From Candidatus Fermentibacteraceae bacterium (GTDB lineage: Bacteria > Fermentibacterota > Fermentibacteria > Fermentibacterales > JCC-6): 8,547 bases of DNA. The first letter of the stretch is position 1. Each line of letters opens with the position of its first letter. This document shows positions 1 to 6,713 of the stretch, in pieces. Below the pieces are notes generated by a model. The model was given only the letters and a program-made list of their open reading frames with translations. It did not search any database and was not told the origin of the DNA. Where the stretch lies: positions 1 through 8,547 of the forward strand of contig JAOZQW010000049.1 in assembly GCA_029932015.1 (NCBI GenBank), written 5' to 3'. The translations under genes were made by a program, and so were the position numbers.

Positions 1-979
1 GCGAATACTCCTCATGAGATGGGACGCGATCGGCGATATGGTCGTATCCCTGCCTTTTTTCAGAAAGCTTGCCGAACTCCATCCTCGAGCTGAGATCAGG
101 ATCGTCGTCTCAAGACGGAACCTGCCCCTGCTGAAGTATGAGAAGGGCTTTGAAACCATTCTCTGGGATCGCAGACCCGAGATATTCATCAGGAGTCTTT
201 TCAGGGCCAGGGCATTTCAGCCGGATGCAGTGGTCGATACAAGAATGCACTACGATTCGACGACATCCTTCCTGTATGCTCTTGTATCCGGTGCAGGATG
301 GAGTGTCTCCGCCGCCAATCGCAGCAACAGGCTTCCATTCAATGTAAGGGTACCCATTCGCGAGGCCGGACATTATTCCGAGATGACTGCCCATCTGCTT
401 TCAGCGCTCGGTCCAGCCCTGGACACAGGGGAATTGGACAGAGAGCTTCGACTGTCGAGTGAGGAACGGGGATTTGCCTCTGCATTCTGGCGTGAGGCCG
501 GCATCCACCTCATCGGAAGGGCTGTGGCCGTGAACATATCGGCAGGGAATCCGGCGAGAGCATGGGGAGCCGGGAACAGTGCGGACCTCTGCCGTCTGCT
601 CGTTTCACTGGGCCGGACACCTGTGCTGATGTCATCTCCTGCGGACAGGGCGGAAGCGGTCGGAGTAGCTTCTTCCGTAGAAGGAGCGCTTATTGCACCT
701 GTATCTCCCACAATCCTTCACGCAGCTGCGCTTCTCGAAGGGATGGCGGCACTGGTGACCCCAGATACGTCAATGGTCCATATAGCTGCTGCGCATGGAG
801 TGCCTGTGGTGGGTCTCTATCCGATCAGGGAAGGTCATATGCCCACCTGGCAGCCCTGGAGGGTCAGGCACGAACTGCTCAGGACGCCGGAGCCGGGGAG
901 AGTCTCGGCCATCTGCCCCTCCGATGTGCTCGCTGCGGCAGTGCGGCTGCTTGAGATCGGCGAGGGAGCAATGAGATGA
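1..979 (+). CDS. Glycosyltransferase family 9 protein (heptosyltransferase-like), first of a tandem pair, 5' partial
   Basis: GT9 enzymes are GT-B-fold cytoplasmic transferases, typically adding heptose from ADP-heptose to LPS core. Seen here: an N-terminal first strand and loop (RILLMRWDAIGDM) with the GD aspartate at 35-37, equivalent to the catalytic Asp of WaaC, and the donor-site motif TPDTSMVHIAAAHGVPVVGLY near the C-terminus (Asp at 764-766). The frame is open from base 2 and the residues before the ATG at 14 (R-I-L-L) already belong to the first beta strand. No ribosome site precedes that ATG, so the true start lies left of the window. The stop overlaps the next gene's start as ATGA (976-979), indicating translational coupling. 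It is clearly paralogous to the next gene, sharing DSTTSF, NRLPFNVRV, FASAFWR and NISAG. The sugar is not certain: GT9 membership is firm, heptose specificity is only inferred. Confidence 0.88.
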   Translation, partial: RILLMRWDAIGDMVVSLPFFRKLAELHPRAEIRIVVSRRNLPLLKYEKGFETILWDRRPEIFIRSLFRARAFQPDAVVDTRMHYDSTTSFLYALVSGAGWSVSAANRSNRLPFNVRVPIREAGHYSEMTAHLLSALGPALDTGELDRELRLSSEERGFASAFWREAGIHLIGRAVAVNISAGNPARAWGAGNSADLCRLLVSLGRTPVLMSSPADRAEAVGVASSVEGALIAPVSPTILHAAALLEGMAALVTPDTSMVHIAAAHGVPVVGLYPIREGHMPTWQPWRVRHELLRTPEPGRVSAICPSDVLAAAVRLLEIGEGAMR

Positions 980-2052
980 GCGGACCGCTGAAGACGCTTG
1001 AGCGGATCGGCAGGCGATCTCTGTTCGGGATCACCGGTTTCTGGCGTGATTCTCTGGAGATTATCAGCTCCGTTCCTGAAGGCGGTGATCTGAATCGGAT
1101 CCTGATAATGCGTCAGGACAGGCTCGGTGACATGATAATGACACTGCCCCTTCTCAGGTCAGTCCGACGTGCGTATCCCGGTGTCAGGCTGACGGTGGTG
1201 ACCTCCCCCGGAGGAGCTGCAGTACTCCGACACGAGGAGGATACAGGGATCATTGTTCTCCGAAAGCCTGCCGGGGATTTCATCTCCGCTCTTGGACAGG
1301 CGAGGAAGTTTGCTCCCGATGCAGTTGTTGATATGCACATGCATGATTCCACAACTTCCTTTGTGTTCGCTCTCATCTCAGGAGCTTCCTGGAGGCTTCA
1401 TGTAGACAGGTGCAACAGACTCCCATTCAATGTGAGGGTACGGGTACCTCTCGATGGGCACATTATGGACGCATTCACCGGCCTTATCGAGGGTCTGGGA
1501 AGAAAACTCGACACAGATCTCTCCGACAGGAGACCGAGATTGTCAAGTACAGAGACCGATTTCGCCTCTGCATTCTGGCGACTCTCGGAAGCGTCCCCAG
1601 CAAAATGCGTTTCCATGAACATCTCTGCGGGTGGAGAGAACAGGTGGTGGGGCACGCGAAACTACTCGGAGCTGTGTGTCAGACTTCTGGCTTCAGGAAT
1701 AACTCCGCTCATCCTGCACGCTCCCCAGCACAGGGAGAGAGCCCTGAATATCGCCAGGTCAGTTCCTGGGAGTCTGCTTTCACCACCAACTGCTACGATA
1801 CTCCACACAGCTGCCCTCATCGACGGCACAAGACTCATGATATCCCCGGATACATCGGTCGTGCATCTGGCAGCTGCCATGGGGATCCCGGTGGCGGCCA
1901 TGTACCTTCCTCCTGAGAGCGGTCTGCCGAACTGGCTTCCATGGAAAGTGCGGAATCGTGTACTTATCTCTGATTCGAGGAGTTCGCTCTCTACCATTCA
2001 ACCGCTGGAATTGCACGAAGTTGCCATGTCCATGCTCGGGGAGGTCCATTGA
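976..2052 (+). CDS. Glycosyltransferase family 9 protein (heptosyltransferase-like), second of a tandem pair
   Basis: This 358-residue protein is complete. The GT-B N-terminal domain begins at about residue 41 with RILIMRQDRLGDM; Asp52 matches the catalytic Asp of WaaC-type heptosyltransferases. The C-terminal donor-binding motif SPDTSVVHLAAAMGIPVAAMY carries Asp292. Ahead of the core is an extension of about 40 residues (rich in Arg, with FGITGFWRDSLEII), which could be an amphipathic membrane-association segment; whether the upstream paralog also has it is hidden by the window edge. The ATG at 976 is supported by the ATGA overlap with the upstream stop. The downstream GT4 gene overlaps it by four bases. 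Likely role: adding a sugar, possibly a heptose, to an LPS core or similar glycolipid at the inner face of the inner membrane. The donor and acceptor cannot be read from the sequence. Confidence 0.9.
   Translation: MSGPLKTLERIGRRSLFGITGFWRDSLEIISSVPEGGDLNRILIMRQDRLGDMIMTLPLLRSVRRAYPGVRLTVVTSPGGAAVLRHEEDTGIIVLRKPAGDFISALGQARKFAPDAVVDMHMHDSTTSFVFALISGASWRLHVDRCNRLPFNVRVRVPLDGHIMDAFTGLIEGLGRKLDTDLSDRRPRLSSTETDFASAFWRLSEASPAKCVSMNISAGGENRWWGTRNYSELCVRLLASGITPLILHAPQHRERALNIARSVPGSLLSPPTATILHTAALIDGTRLMISPDTSVVHLAAAMGIPVAAMYLPPESGLPNWLPWKVRNRVLISDSRSSLSTIQPLELHEVAMSMLGEVH
2037..2051 (+). promoter_or_regulatory. Shine-Dalgarno and TTG start of the GT4 gene
   Basis: A purine-rich GGGGAGG (2038-2044) lies four bases before a TTG at 2049-2051. 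The TTG overlaps the upstream TGA stop (2050-2052) as TTGA. No ATG or GTG in this frame fits as well: the encoded SRPLRLGFDATNI is already the first strand of a GT-B fold, so a later start would cut the domain. This supports TTG initiation and coupling to termination of the GT9 gene. Confidence 0.75.
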
Positions 2053-3179
2053 GCAGGCCGCTGAGACTCGGCTTCGATGCCACGAACATCCTCGGGCACG
2101 GAGGGATCAAGACCTACGCTCGGGAGCTCATTCGTTCACTCGCTATCGAAGCTCCGGACTGCAACCTCCTCCTCTTCACCACTCGGAGCCGGTCAAAGCA
2201 GGATACTCTCCGTGAGCTGTTCGGGGATATGGGGAATGTGGCCGTGCATCCGGGGCTTCCGCATGCCAGGATGCTTGGAAATAGGTTAAGAGGTCTGACT
2301 GACCTGGCCGGATCGATGGCATGGCGCTCGCTGGCCCGGAGGGTGGACCTGGTGCATCTCACAGATGCCTATTCCTCCACCGGTACTCCGGTGAGATTCA
2401 TATCAACGATCCACGATATCTTTCCACTCACCAGACCGGAACATGCAGGCACTTCGCTTCGCAGGGATTACCAGAGGAGAACGCCGAGGATACTCTCGCG
2501 CTCCTCTGCTGTGATCGTTCCTTCTGAGTTTGTATCGGGACAGATCAGCGAGCTCTTTCCGGAGTCAGCCGTCAAGGTTCGCGTGATCGCCGAGGCGGCC
2601 AGCTCTGAGTACTCGCCCAGGTGCCGGGTTCCTACGAAAACGGCCGGGACTGCGCCCCCATATTTCCTGTTCATCGGAAGACCGGATATCCGCAAGAACC
2701 TGCCGAGGATACTTCAGGCTTTCGGGATGGTGCGGAGCGGTATACCTGAATTGAAACTGAGACTTGTGCTCTCCGGTCCGCCTGTTTCTCTTGAGATGCC
2801 GGACGACGCAAGTGGAGGATCCATTGAGATGATTAGGAATGTTTCTGTCGAGGAGCTTGCCAGTCTGTACTCCTCCGCCCTGGGGATGGTCTTCCCTTCA
2901 CTTGATGAGGGATTCGGTCTGCCGGTCCTGGAAGCGATGAGATGCGGGTGTCCCGTGATCGCATCTGTGACAGGAAGTCTTCCGGAAGTAGCTGGGGAAG
3001 CAGCTCTGCTCGTGAACCCTCTCGACGTAGAGGAGATCGCTTCCGCGATGACTGATCTGGCGCTATCGCCGGAGCTGAGGGAGAGACTCTCCATGGCGGG
3101 GATCGACCGAGCCTCAGAGTTTACATGGAAGAAAACCGCTCACGAGACTCTCCACGTCTACCGATCCAGGTGGAGTTAG
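2049..3179 (+). CDS. Glycosyltransferase family 4 protein (GT-B fold)
   Basis: This 376-residue protein is a retaining GT-B glycosyltransferase of the WbaZ/mannosyltransferase-like GT4 kind, acting in the cytoplasm on a nucleotide-sugar donor. Seen here: the first-strand glycine loop GHGGIKTYARELI (residues 16-28); the acceptor-domain STIHDIFPLTRPEHA with His122-Asp123, typical of GT4; FIGRPDIRKNL (208-218), whose basic residues usually contact donor phosphates; and the hallmark E-x7-E motif, Glu287 and Glu295, in DEGFGLPVLEAMRCGCPVIAS. The C-terminal TWKKTAHETLHVYR helix is the normal end of the fold, so the protein looks full length. Translation starts at TTG. It is the last gene of the plus-strand unit, and its TAG stop overlaps the convergent gene's stop. 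Role inferred: adding mannose, glucose or a similar sugar to the glycan begun by neighbouring enzymes; the substrate is unknown. Confidence 0.9.
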   Translation: MSRPLRLGFDATNILGHGGIKTYARELIRSLAIEAPDCNLLLFTTRSRSKQDTLRELFGDMGNVAVHPGLPHARMLGNRLRGLTDLAGSMAWRSLARRVDLVHLTDAYSSTGTPVRFISTIHDIFPLTRPEHAGTSLRRDYQRRTPRILSRSSAVIVPSEFVSGQISELFPESAVKVRVIAEAASSEYSPRCRVPTKTAGTAPPYFLFIGRPDIRKNLPRILQAFGMVRSGIPELKLRLVLSGPPVSLEMPDDASGGSIEMIRNVSVEELASLYSSALGMVFPSLDEGFGLPVLEAMRCGCPVIASVTGSLPEVAGEAALLVNPLDVEEIASAMTDLALSPELRERLSMAGIDRASEFTWKKTAHETLHVYRSRWS

Positions 3180-4417
3180 AGGCCGAAGATGTACTTGTGC
3201 CAGGCGGAATGGTGCCATGGGCCTGCGCCTGCCCAGGGCACGTCGGCAGCTACTGCGAGCCCTACAAGCAGCAGCAGGATGAAAAGGATCCTTGCACGCT
3301 TCGAGGTGTGTTCCTCCAGCCAGTTTACGGAAAACAGGAACAGCATGGGCATCGCTACTATCATCCACCTCAATCCGGCGCAGACACCACCGTAGTTCCG
3401 CGTACGGATCCCAAGGAAGATGAGTGATGCAAGAAGAGGTAGAAGCACTGTAAGAGCCTCGGGCCGTCTGCGGGACTTTCTGAATACCGCTGAGATCATG
3501 CTCCAACCGCCGAGCAGGAAGACCGGTGTCATTGATAAGAGACCATGGTGGCCCAGGATCAGGTGGAAGAAGTAAATATGCTTCGGCTGATAAAGAGCAT
3601 CCATTCCAACAGGTTCTCTCCAGTATGAGCCGGAGTATTGATAAAGCTCCGGTCTTAGATAGACCGGAAGAAGAGAGCCGCTGGAGAGCCATGTCAGAAA
3701 GAAGTGGAGCGCGATCGGCGGAACTGCAGCAGGAAGGAATATCCTCCATGCGCCGCGGCGTCCTGTCGAGGCCAGATAGACGAAGATAGCCAGGCAGAAG
3801 AACGCGGCCCAAAGCTCGAGGGTGGCCGCCAGTGCTGCCAGGAACCCCGAAGCCGCCCAGAAAGCCCATCCATCCTCTCCTTCGACCCTTATCCTGAATG
3901 CCAGATAGAAGGAGCTGAATAGAGCTGCAGCAGCAGGTACATGATTGTTGATGCCGGTTGAGTATCCGAGACCGATGAAATTCAGCGTGAAGACCAGGAG
4001 TCCGGCTGAGATCTTCCAGTCGGAGTCGGTCCATCGCTTCAGGAAGAGGTAGAAGACCCAGAAGAGAAGAAGGTATGGAACAGCTCCAGTCAGGAGGCTG
4101 ACGAAGAAGACCGCCCACTCGATATGCGTCGCGAATGAGATACCCGTAAGCTTCGAGAAGATGATATAGGGGCCTGCAGCCAGAACCGGCAGCACCGGTG
4201 GTTTCGATGAGTAGAAGCTGCCATTGAGCATGACCTTGTCAGATGTAAGCTCCAGGAAGGGGGAGCCATCGATACAGAATGTTCCCCTGTGAGCAAGGGA
4301 TTCGATGGTGGCAAGACGGCTGGCAGGATTGCATCCGGCAGATCGCTGGGCCATGAAGATAAGAAATACTGCTGAAAGGCAGAACAGGAACAGGAAGACC
4401 CTTGAAGAGCGAAGCAT
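3176..4417 (-). CDS. Multi-spanning GT-C-type membrane glycosyltransferase (GT39/GT83-like), substrate unknown
   Basis: This 413-residue, very hydrophobic protein has about ten predicted membrane segments by eye, the first at residues 6-24. The loop after it carries N30, S33-R34, D50, D60-K61 and the run FYSSKPPVLPVLAAG (S71-K72-P73-P74). An acidic first periplasmic loop followed by a K-P-P motif resembles ArnT/PMT-like GT-C transferases, which use polyprenyl-phosphate sugars on the outer face of the inner membrane. The assignment rests on topology and this motif; I do not recognise a specific named family. The last segment ends near residue 395, leaving a short tail (PWAGAGPWHHSAWHKYIFGL). 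The ATG lies only three bases past the stop of the sugar-phosphate transferase gene, so the two are probably cotranscribed. Its TAA overlaps the stop of the convergent GT4 gene. Inferred role: transfer of a lipid-linked sugar to a glycan, lipid A or protein. A membrane protein of another function is possible. Confidence 0.68.
   Translation of the reverse strand: MLRSSRVFLFLFCLSAVFLIFMAQRSAGCNPASRLATIESLAHRGTFCIDGSPFLELTSDKVMLNGSFYSSKPPVLPVLAAGPYIIFSKLTGISFATHIEWAVFFVSLLTGAVPYLLLFWVFYLFLKRWTDSDWKISAGLLVFTLNFIGLGYSTGINNHVPAAAALFSSFYLAFRIRVEGEDGWAFWAASGFLAALAATLELWAAFFCLAIFVYLASTGRRGAWRIFLPAAVPPIALHFFLTWLSSGSLLPVYLRPELYQYSGSYWREPVGMDALYQPKHIYFFHLILGHHGLLSMTPVFLLGGWSMISAVFRKSRRRPEALTVLLPLLASLIFLGIRTRNYGGVCAGLRWMIVAMPMLFLFSVNWLEEHTSKRARILFILLLLVGLAVAADVPWAGAGPWHHSAWHKYIFGL
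3212..3241. repeat. Inverted repeat at the convergent gene junction
   Basis: GTGCC-a-TGGGC (3212-3222) is mirrored by GCCCA-g-GGCAC (3231-3241) around an 8-base loop, giving a 10-bp stem with one A/G mismatch. It starts about 32 bases after the GT4 stop on the plus strand and lies inside the 3' end of the membrane transferase gene on the minus strand, where it encodes PWAGAGPW. No T-run follows on either strand. It might help end transcription of the plus unit, but it could equally be a by-product of the amino-acid sequence. Confidence 0.35.
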
Positions 4418-4420
4418 TTC

Positions 4421-5839
4421 CTAGTAGGCACCCTTGCGGGTGAGCACTGCGGGAAGCGTCAGTATAATGATCGAGAGATCTATCCAGATCGACCAGTTGT
4501 CAACGTAATACAGATCGAGTTTTATCATTTCCCTGAAGCTCAGACTGCTGCGTCCTGAGATCTGCCAGACGCCGGTCATTCCCGGGATGGTCTGGAGCCT
4601 CTTCAACTGCCTCTCCGTATAGCTTTCGACCTCTTCGGGCAGGGGAGGTCGGGGACCGACCAGGCTCATTGAGCCGGTTATCACATTGAAGAGCTGGGGC
4701 AGTTCGTCGATGCTCCATTTTCGAATGAAGCGTCCTATCCCGGTTACTCTCGGGTCACGGCGCATCTTGAAAAGGGGACCAGCGGCTTCGTTGACGTCTT
4801 TCAGTTCGGTCTTTTCCTTGTCGGCGCCCTGCCGCATTGAGCGGAATTTAAGCATGCGGAAGAACCTGTTGCCTCTGCCAAGGCGAGTCTGTCGGAAGAG
4901 AACCGGCCTGCCACCGTCGAGCAGGATAGCGAGAGAGACTACCATCCAGAGGGGAAGAAGAAGTATCACAACGGGTATGGTGATCATAAGGTCCATTGCT
5001 CTTTTCAGGAGCCTTCGTGTACCGCTGAGGGGAGGCGGAACGGATTCAACCATCGTTGTTCCACCCATGTGGACGATTCTGGTGGTCATGCTGACAAGAT
5101 CGAAGATGTCAGCGACGAGTTTGTAGGAATATCCTTCATGCTCGCACATGTAGACGAGAGAAGCGGTCTCTTCTCTGGAGAGACCAGGATCAGCGATGAC
5201 CAGTTCCGTTACATTCCGTTCCTTCATCCACCGAAGTGCAGCATCAGAGATATTCTCCTCATCGTCCCTGTCCATGGGAGGCCTGCCGATCCGGCCGACA
5301 ACCTCGTATGGGACCAGCGCCCTCGATGCCATGAAGATCTCCAGCTCCTCAGCTTCCGGACACTCACCGAATACTGCAACCCGGATGCCTCTTCCTTTCT
5401 TCAGTGCTGACGTCCTGGCCATTCTATGAAAAAGGTAGTGCCAGAGAGCGACTGCAATTGAAGCTGCAGGGAATGCAAAGAGCAGTACAAATCGCGAGAA
5501 CAGGAGCTGCCGTGTGGCAAAAGTGAATGCGAAGGTTATTACAACGGCCATGAATGAGGAGCGGAGTATCCAGGCAAGTTCCTCTATCTGGGCAAGCCCA
5601 TACTCTCTGCGATAGACACCGAAAGCCTGGAGCATCACGATCTCTATAAGTCCCATAACCGTGCCTGAGATGATGTAGTGCAAGACATTGAGCCTGAAAT
5701 CATCGGGCATTCCGAAGAGGGAGTCCAGAGTACCGGCAAGAGCGAAATGACGCAGCCAGTACCCCAGGAGGAAGACGAAGACTACCAGCAGCAGGTCGCC
5801 CATCGGCAGTATGACAGCTCGCAAAGAACCACGTCTCAT
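4421..5839 (-). CDS. Polyprenyl-phosphate sugar-phosphate transferase (WbaP/WcaJ/EpsE-like initiating enzyme)
   Basis: This 472-residue protein is a full-length polyisoprenyl-phosphate hexose-1-phosphate transferase. It transfers a sugar phosphate, often glucose or galactose, from UDP-sugar to undecaprenyl phosphate, the first step of O-antigen, capsule or exopolysaccharide synthesis. Seen in order: four N-terminal membrane segments (about 8-29, 52-72, 90-109, 112-137); a CoA-binding-like Rossmann region (about 150-250) whose loop reads FGECPEAEE rather than GxGxxG; then the bacterial sugar transferase domain from about 278 (KRAMDLMITIPVV, RPVLFRQTRLGRG, MLKFRSMRQG). The catalytic Asp-Glu pair is D378-E379 in SIDELPQLFNVITGSMS, followed by LVGPRPPLPEE, GVWQISGRSSLSF and the usual C-terminal end RKGAY. 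The ATG at 5839 is preceded by GAGAGG about 11 bases upstream. It sits 31 bp after the GT2 gene and 3 bp before the membrane transferase gene. The family is certain; which sugar it transfers is not. Confidence 0.95.
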   Translation of the reverse strand: MRRGSLRAVILPMGDLLLVVFVFLLGYWLRHFALAGTLDSLFGMPDDFRLNVLHYIISGTVMGLIEIVMLQAFGVYRREYGLAQIEELAWILRSSFMAVVITFAFTFATRQLLFSRFVLLFAFPAASIAVALWHYLFHRMARTSALKKGRGIRVAVFGECPEAEELEIFMASRALVPYEVVGRIGRPPMDRDDEENISDAALRWMKERNVTELVIADPGLSREETASLVYMCEHEGYSYKLVADIFDLVSMTTRIVHMGGTTMVESVPPPLSGTRRLLKRAMDLMITIPVVILLLPLWMVVSLAILLDGGRPVLFRQTRLGRGNRFFRMLKFRSMRQGADKEKTELKDVNEAAGPLFKMRRDPRVTGIGRFIRKWSIDELPQLFNVITGSMSLVGPRPPLPEEVESYTERQLKRLQTIPGMTGVWQISGRSSLSFREMIKLDLYYVDNWSIWIDLSIIILTLPAVLTRKGAY

Positions 5840-5870
5840 CTGGTTATCTGCCTCTCATGCAGTCCAGGTA

Positions 5871-6650
5871 TCAGAATATCGATGATGGATGTTCAGTGAA
5901 AAATCTAACCATGCTCCTGAGATGATGCCAGAGAGCGTTCCCGGCGCTTTCGGCGCTTTCCCTGCTGCAGACGTGACGCATCCGGGATGCGGGGACATAC
6001 CAGACCTCCATACCGGCATCATGAGCACGCCAGCACCACTCAACATCCTCGAAGTAGAGGAAGTATCTGTCTGACATAAGGCCGATGCGCTCCCTTCCAC
6101 TGGCGGTCAGCCACATTGCCGCCCCGACAAGCCAGTCGACCGTCGCTGGAGCTGCATCGTCAACAGGGAAGAGATGCCTCTTCAGACGCCTGGAACCCCA
6201 GTCGGTCTGTCCGAGTGAAGTTCTTCTGAGGGCAATGTCAGCGATAGATGGGAAAGTCCTTGCCGTGGACTGGAGTTCACCTGTAGAGCCGATCATCGAG
6301 GGTCCGAGTAATCCTGCCCTGGAATGTGCTGATTCAAATTCCATGAGAGTGGAGAGTGAACCTGGAAGCACTACAGTATCCGGATTAAGAAAGAGAAGGC
6401 TGGATCCTCCTGCTGCATCCGCACCCATGTTGTTGGCGGTTGCCAGTCCTGAATTGACACTGGAGCGAATGATCCTTGTGTGCGGGAAGCTTTCCGCAAT
6501 GCGTAGAGTCTCGTCAGCGGAAGCATTATCCACTACTATCACCTCCGAAGCTGAGTCATCCTCAGAAAGGCGAGCCAGGGAAGTGAGCAGGTCAGGTAGA
6601 ACCTGAGCGCTATTGTACGTGGTTATGATCACGGATAGGTCGAGAGGCAT
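5871..6650 (-). CDS. Glycosyltransferase family 2 protein, rhamnosyltransferase-like (WbbL type)
   Basis: This 259-residue protein is an inverting GT-A transferase using a nucleotide sugar in the cytoplasm. Seen here: the N-terminal LSVIITTYNSAQVL strand; VIVVDNASADET with D41; SVNSGLATANNMGA (64-77), which is typical of WbbL-like enzymes; the N-P-D metal/donor motif at 89-91 (LFLNPDTVV); VDWLVGAAMWLTA (171-183); and YFLYFEDVEWCWRAHDAGMEVWYVP with E201-D202 as candidate catalytic-region residues. This combination is characteristic of bacterial rhamnosyltransferase-like GT2 proteins, but dTDP-rhamnose use is inferred only. The protein stops soon after the conserved core (RSMVRFFTEHPSSIF), a little shorter than many relatives of near 290 residues; the catalytic core is intact. 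The gene precedes the initiating transferase by 31 bp and follows HU across a GC hairpin. Only a weak ribosome site (AAGAG) is visible. Confidence 0.9.
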   Translation of the reverse strand: MPLDLSVIITTYNSAQVLPDLLTSLARLSEDDSASEVIVVDNASADETLRIAESFPHTRIIRSSVNSGLATANNMGADAAGGSSLLFLNPDTVVLPGSLSTLMEFESAHSRAGLLGPSMIGSTGELQSTARTFPSIADIALRRTSLGQTDWGSRRLKRHLFPVDDAAPATVDWLVGAAMWLTASGRERIGLMSDRYFLYFEDVEWCWRAHDAGMEVWYVPASRMRHVCSRESAESAGNALWHHLRSMVRFFTEHPSSIF

Positions 6651-6677
6651 ATGTCTCTTACCTGCGGAGGGATGGGA

Positions 6678-6699
6678 GGCGGGACCCTCGGGTCCCGCC
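6678..6699 (-). terminator. Strong GC hairpin after HU (likely terminator or mRNA-stabilising stem)
   Basis: GGCGGGACCC (6678-6687) and GGGTCCCGCC (6690-6699) are perfect reverse complements. They form a 9-10 bp GC stem with a 2-4 base loop, 14 bases past the HU stop and 27 bases before the GT2 start. On the minus strand it is followed by a pyrimidine-rich TCCCATCCCTCC but no U-run, so it is not a canonical intrinsic terminator. Position and strength suggest it ends or dampens transcription from HU into the glycan genes, or protects the HU mRNA 3' end. Confidence 0.65.
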
Positions 6700-6713
6700 C
6701 GTAAATCCTGGAA

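Noticed and set aside
14..16. ATG at base 14 as the true start of the first GT9 gene
   Set aside because: The codons before it (R-I-L-L) already match the first beta strand of the paralog and no ribosome site is visible, so the gene starts before the window.
1410..1916. A 168-codon plus-strand open frame inside the second GT9 gene
   Set aside because: It is in another frame of a well-supported GT9 gene, with many Cys, His and Arg and no family motif.
3114..4118. A 334-codon open frame on the minus strand overlapping the GT-C-like gene
   Set aside because: It lies in another frame of the same strand as the membrane protein, has no recognisable domain, and is rich in Arg, Ser, Leu and Pro, as expected from a shifted reading of GC-rich coding DNA. 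It also runs into the 3' end of the GT4 gene.
5871..5900. GT2 gene broken by a frameshift at its 3' end
   Set aside because: The protein is slightly short, but the bases after its stop encode only YLDCMRGR before another stop, and no alternative frame continues GT2-like sequence. A natural shorter C-terminus is simpler.
6085..6606. A 173-codon plus-strand open frame opposite the GT2 gene
   Set aside because: It is antisense to a GT2 gene with intact motifs; its low-complexity Ser/Ala/Arg composition fits a mirror of the real codons.
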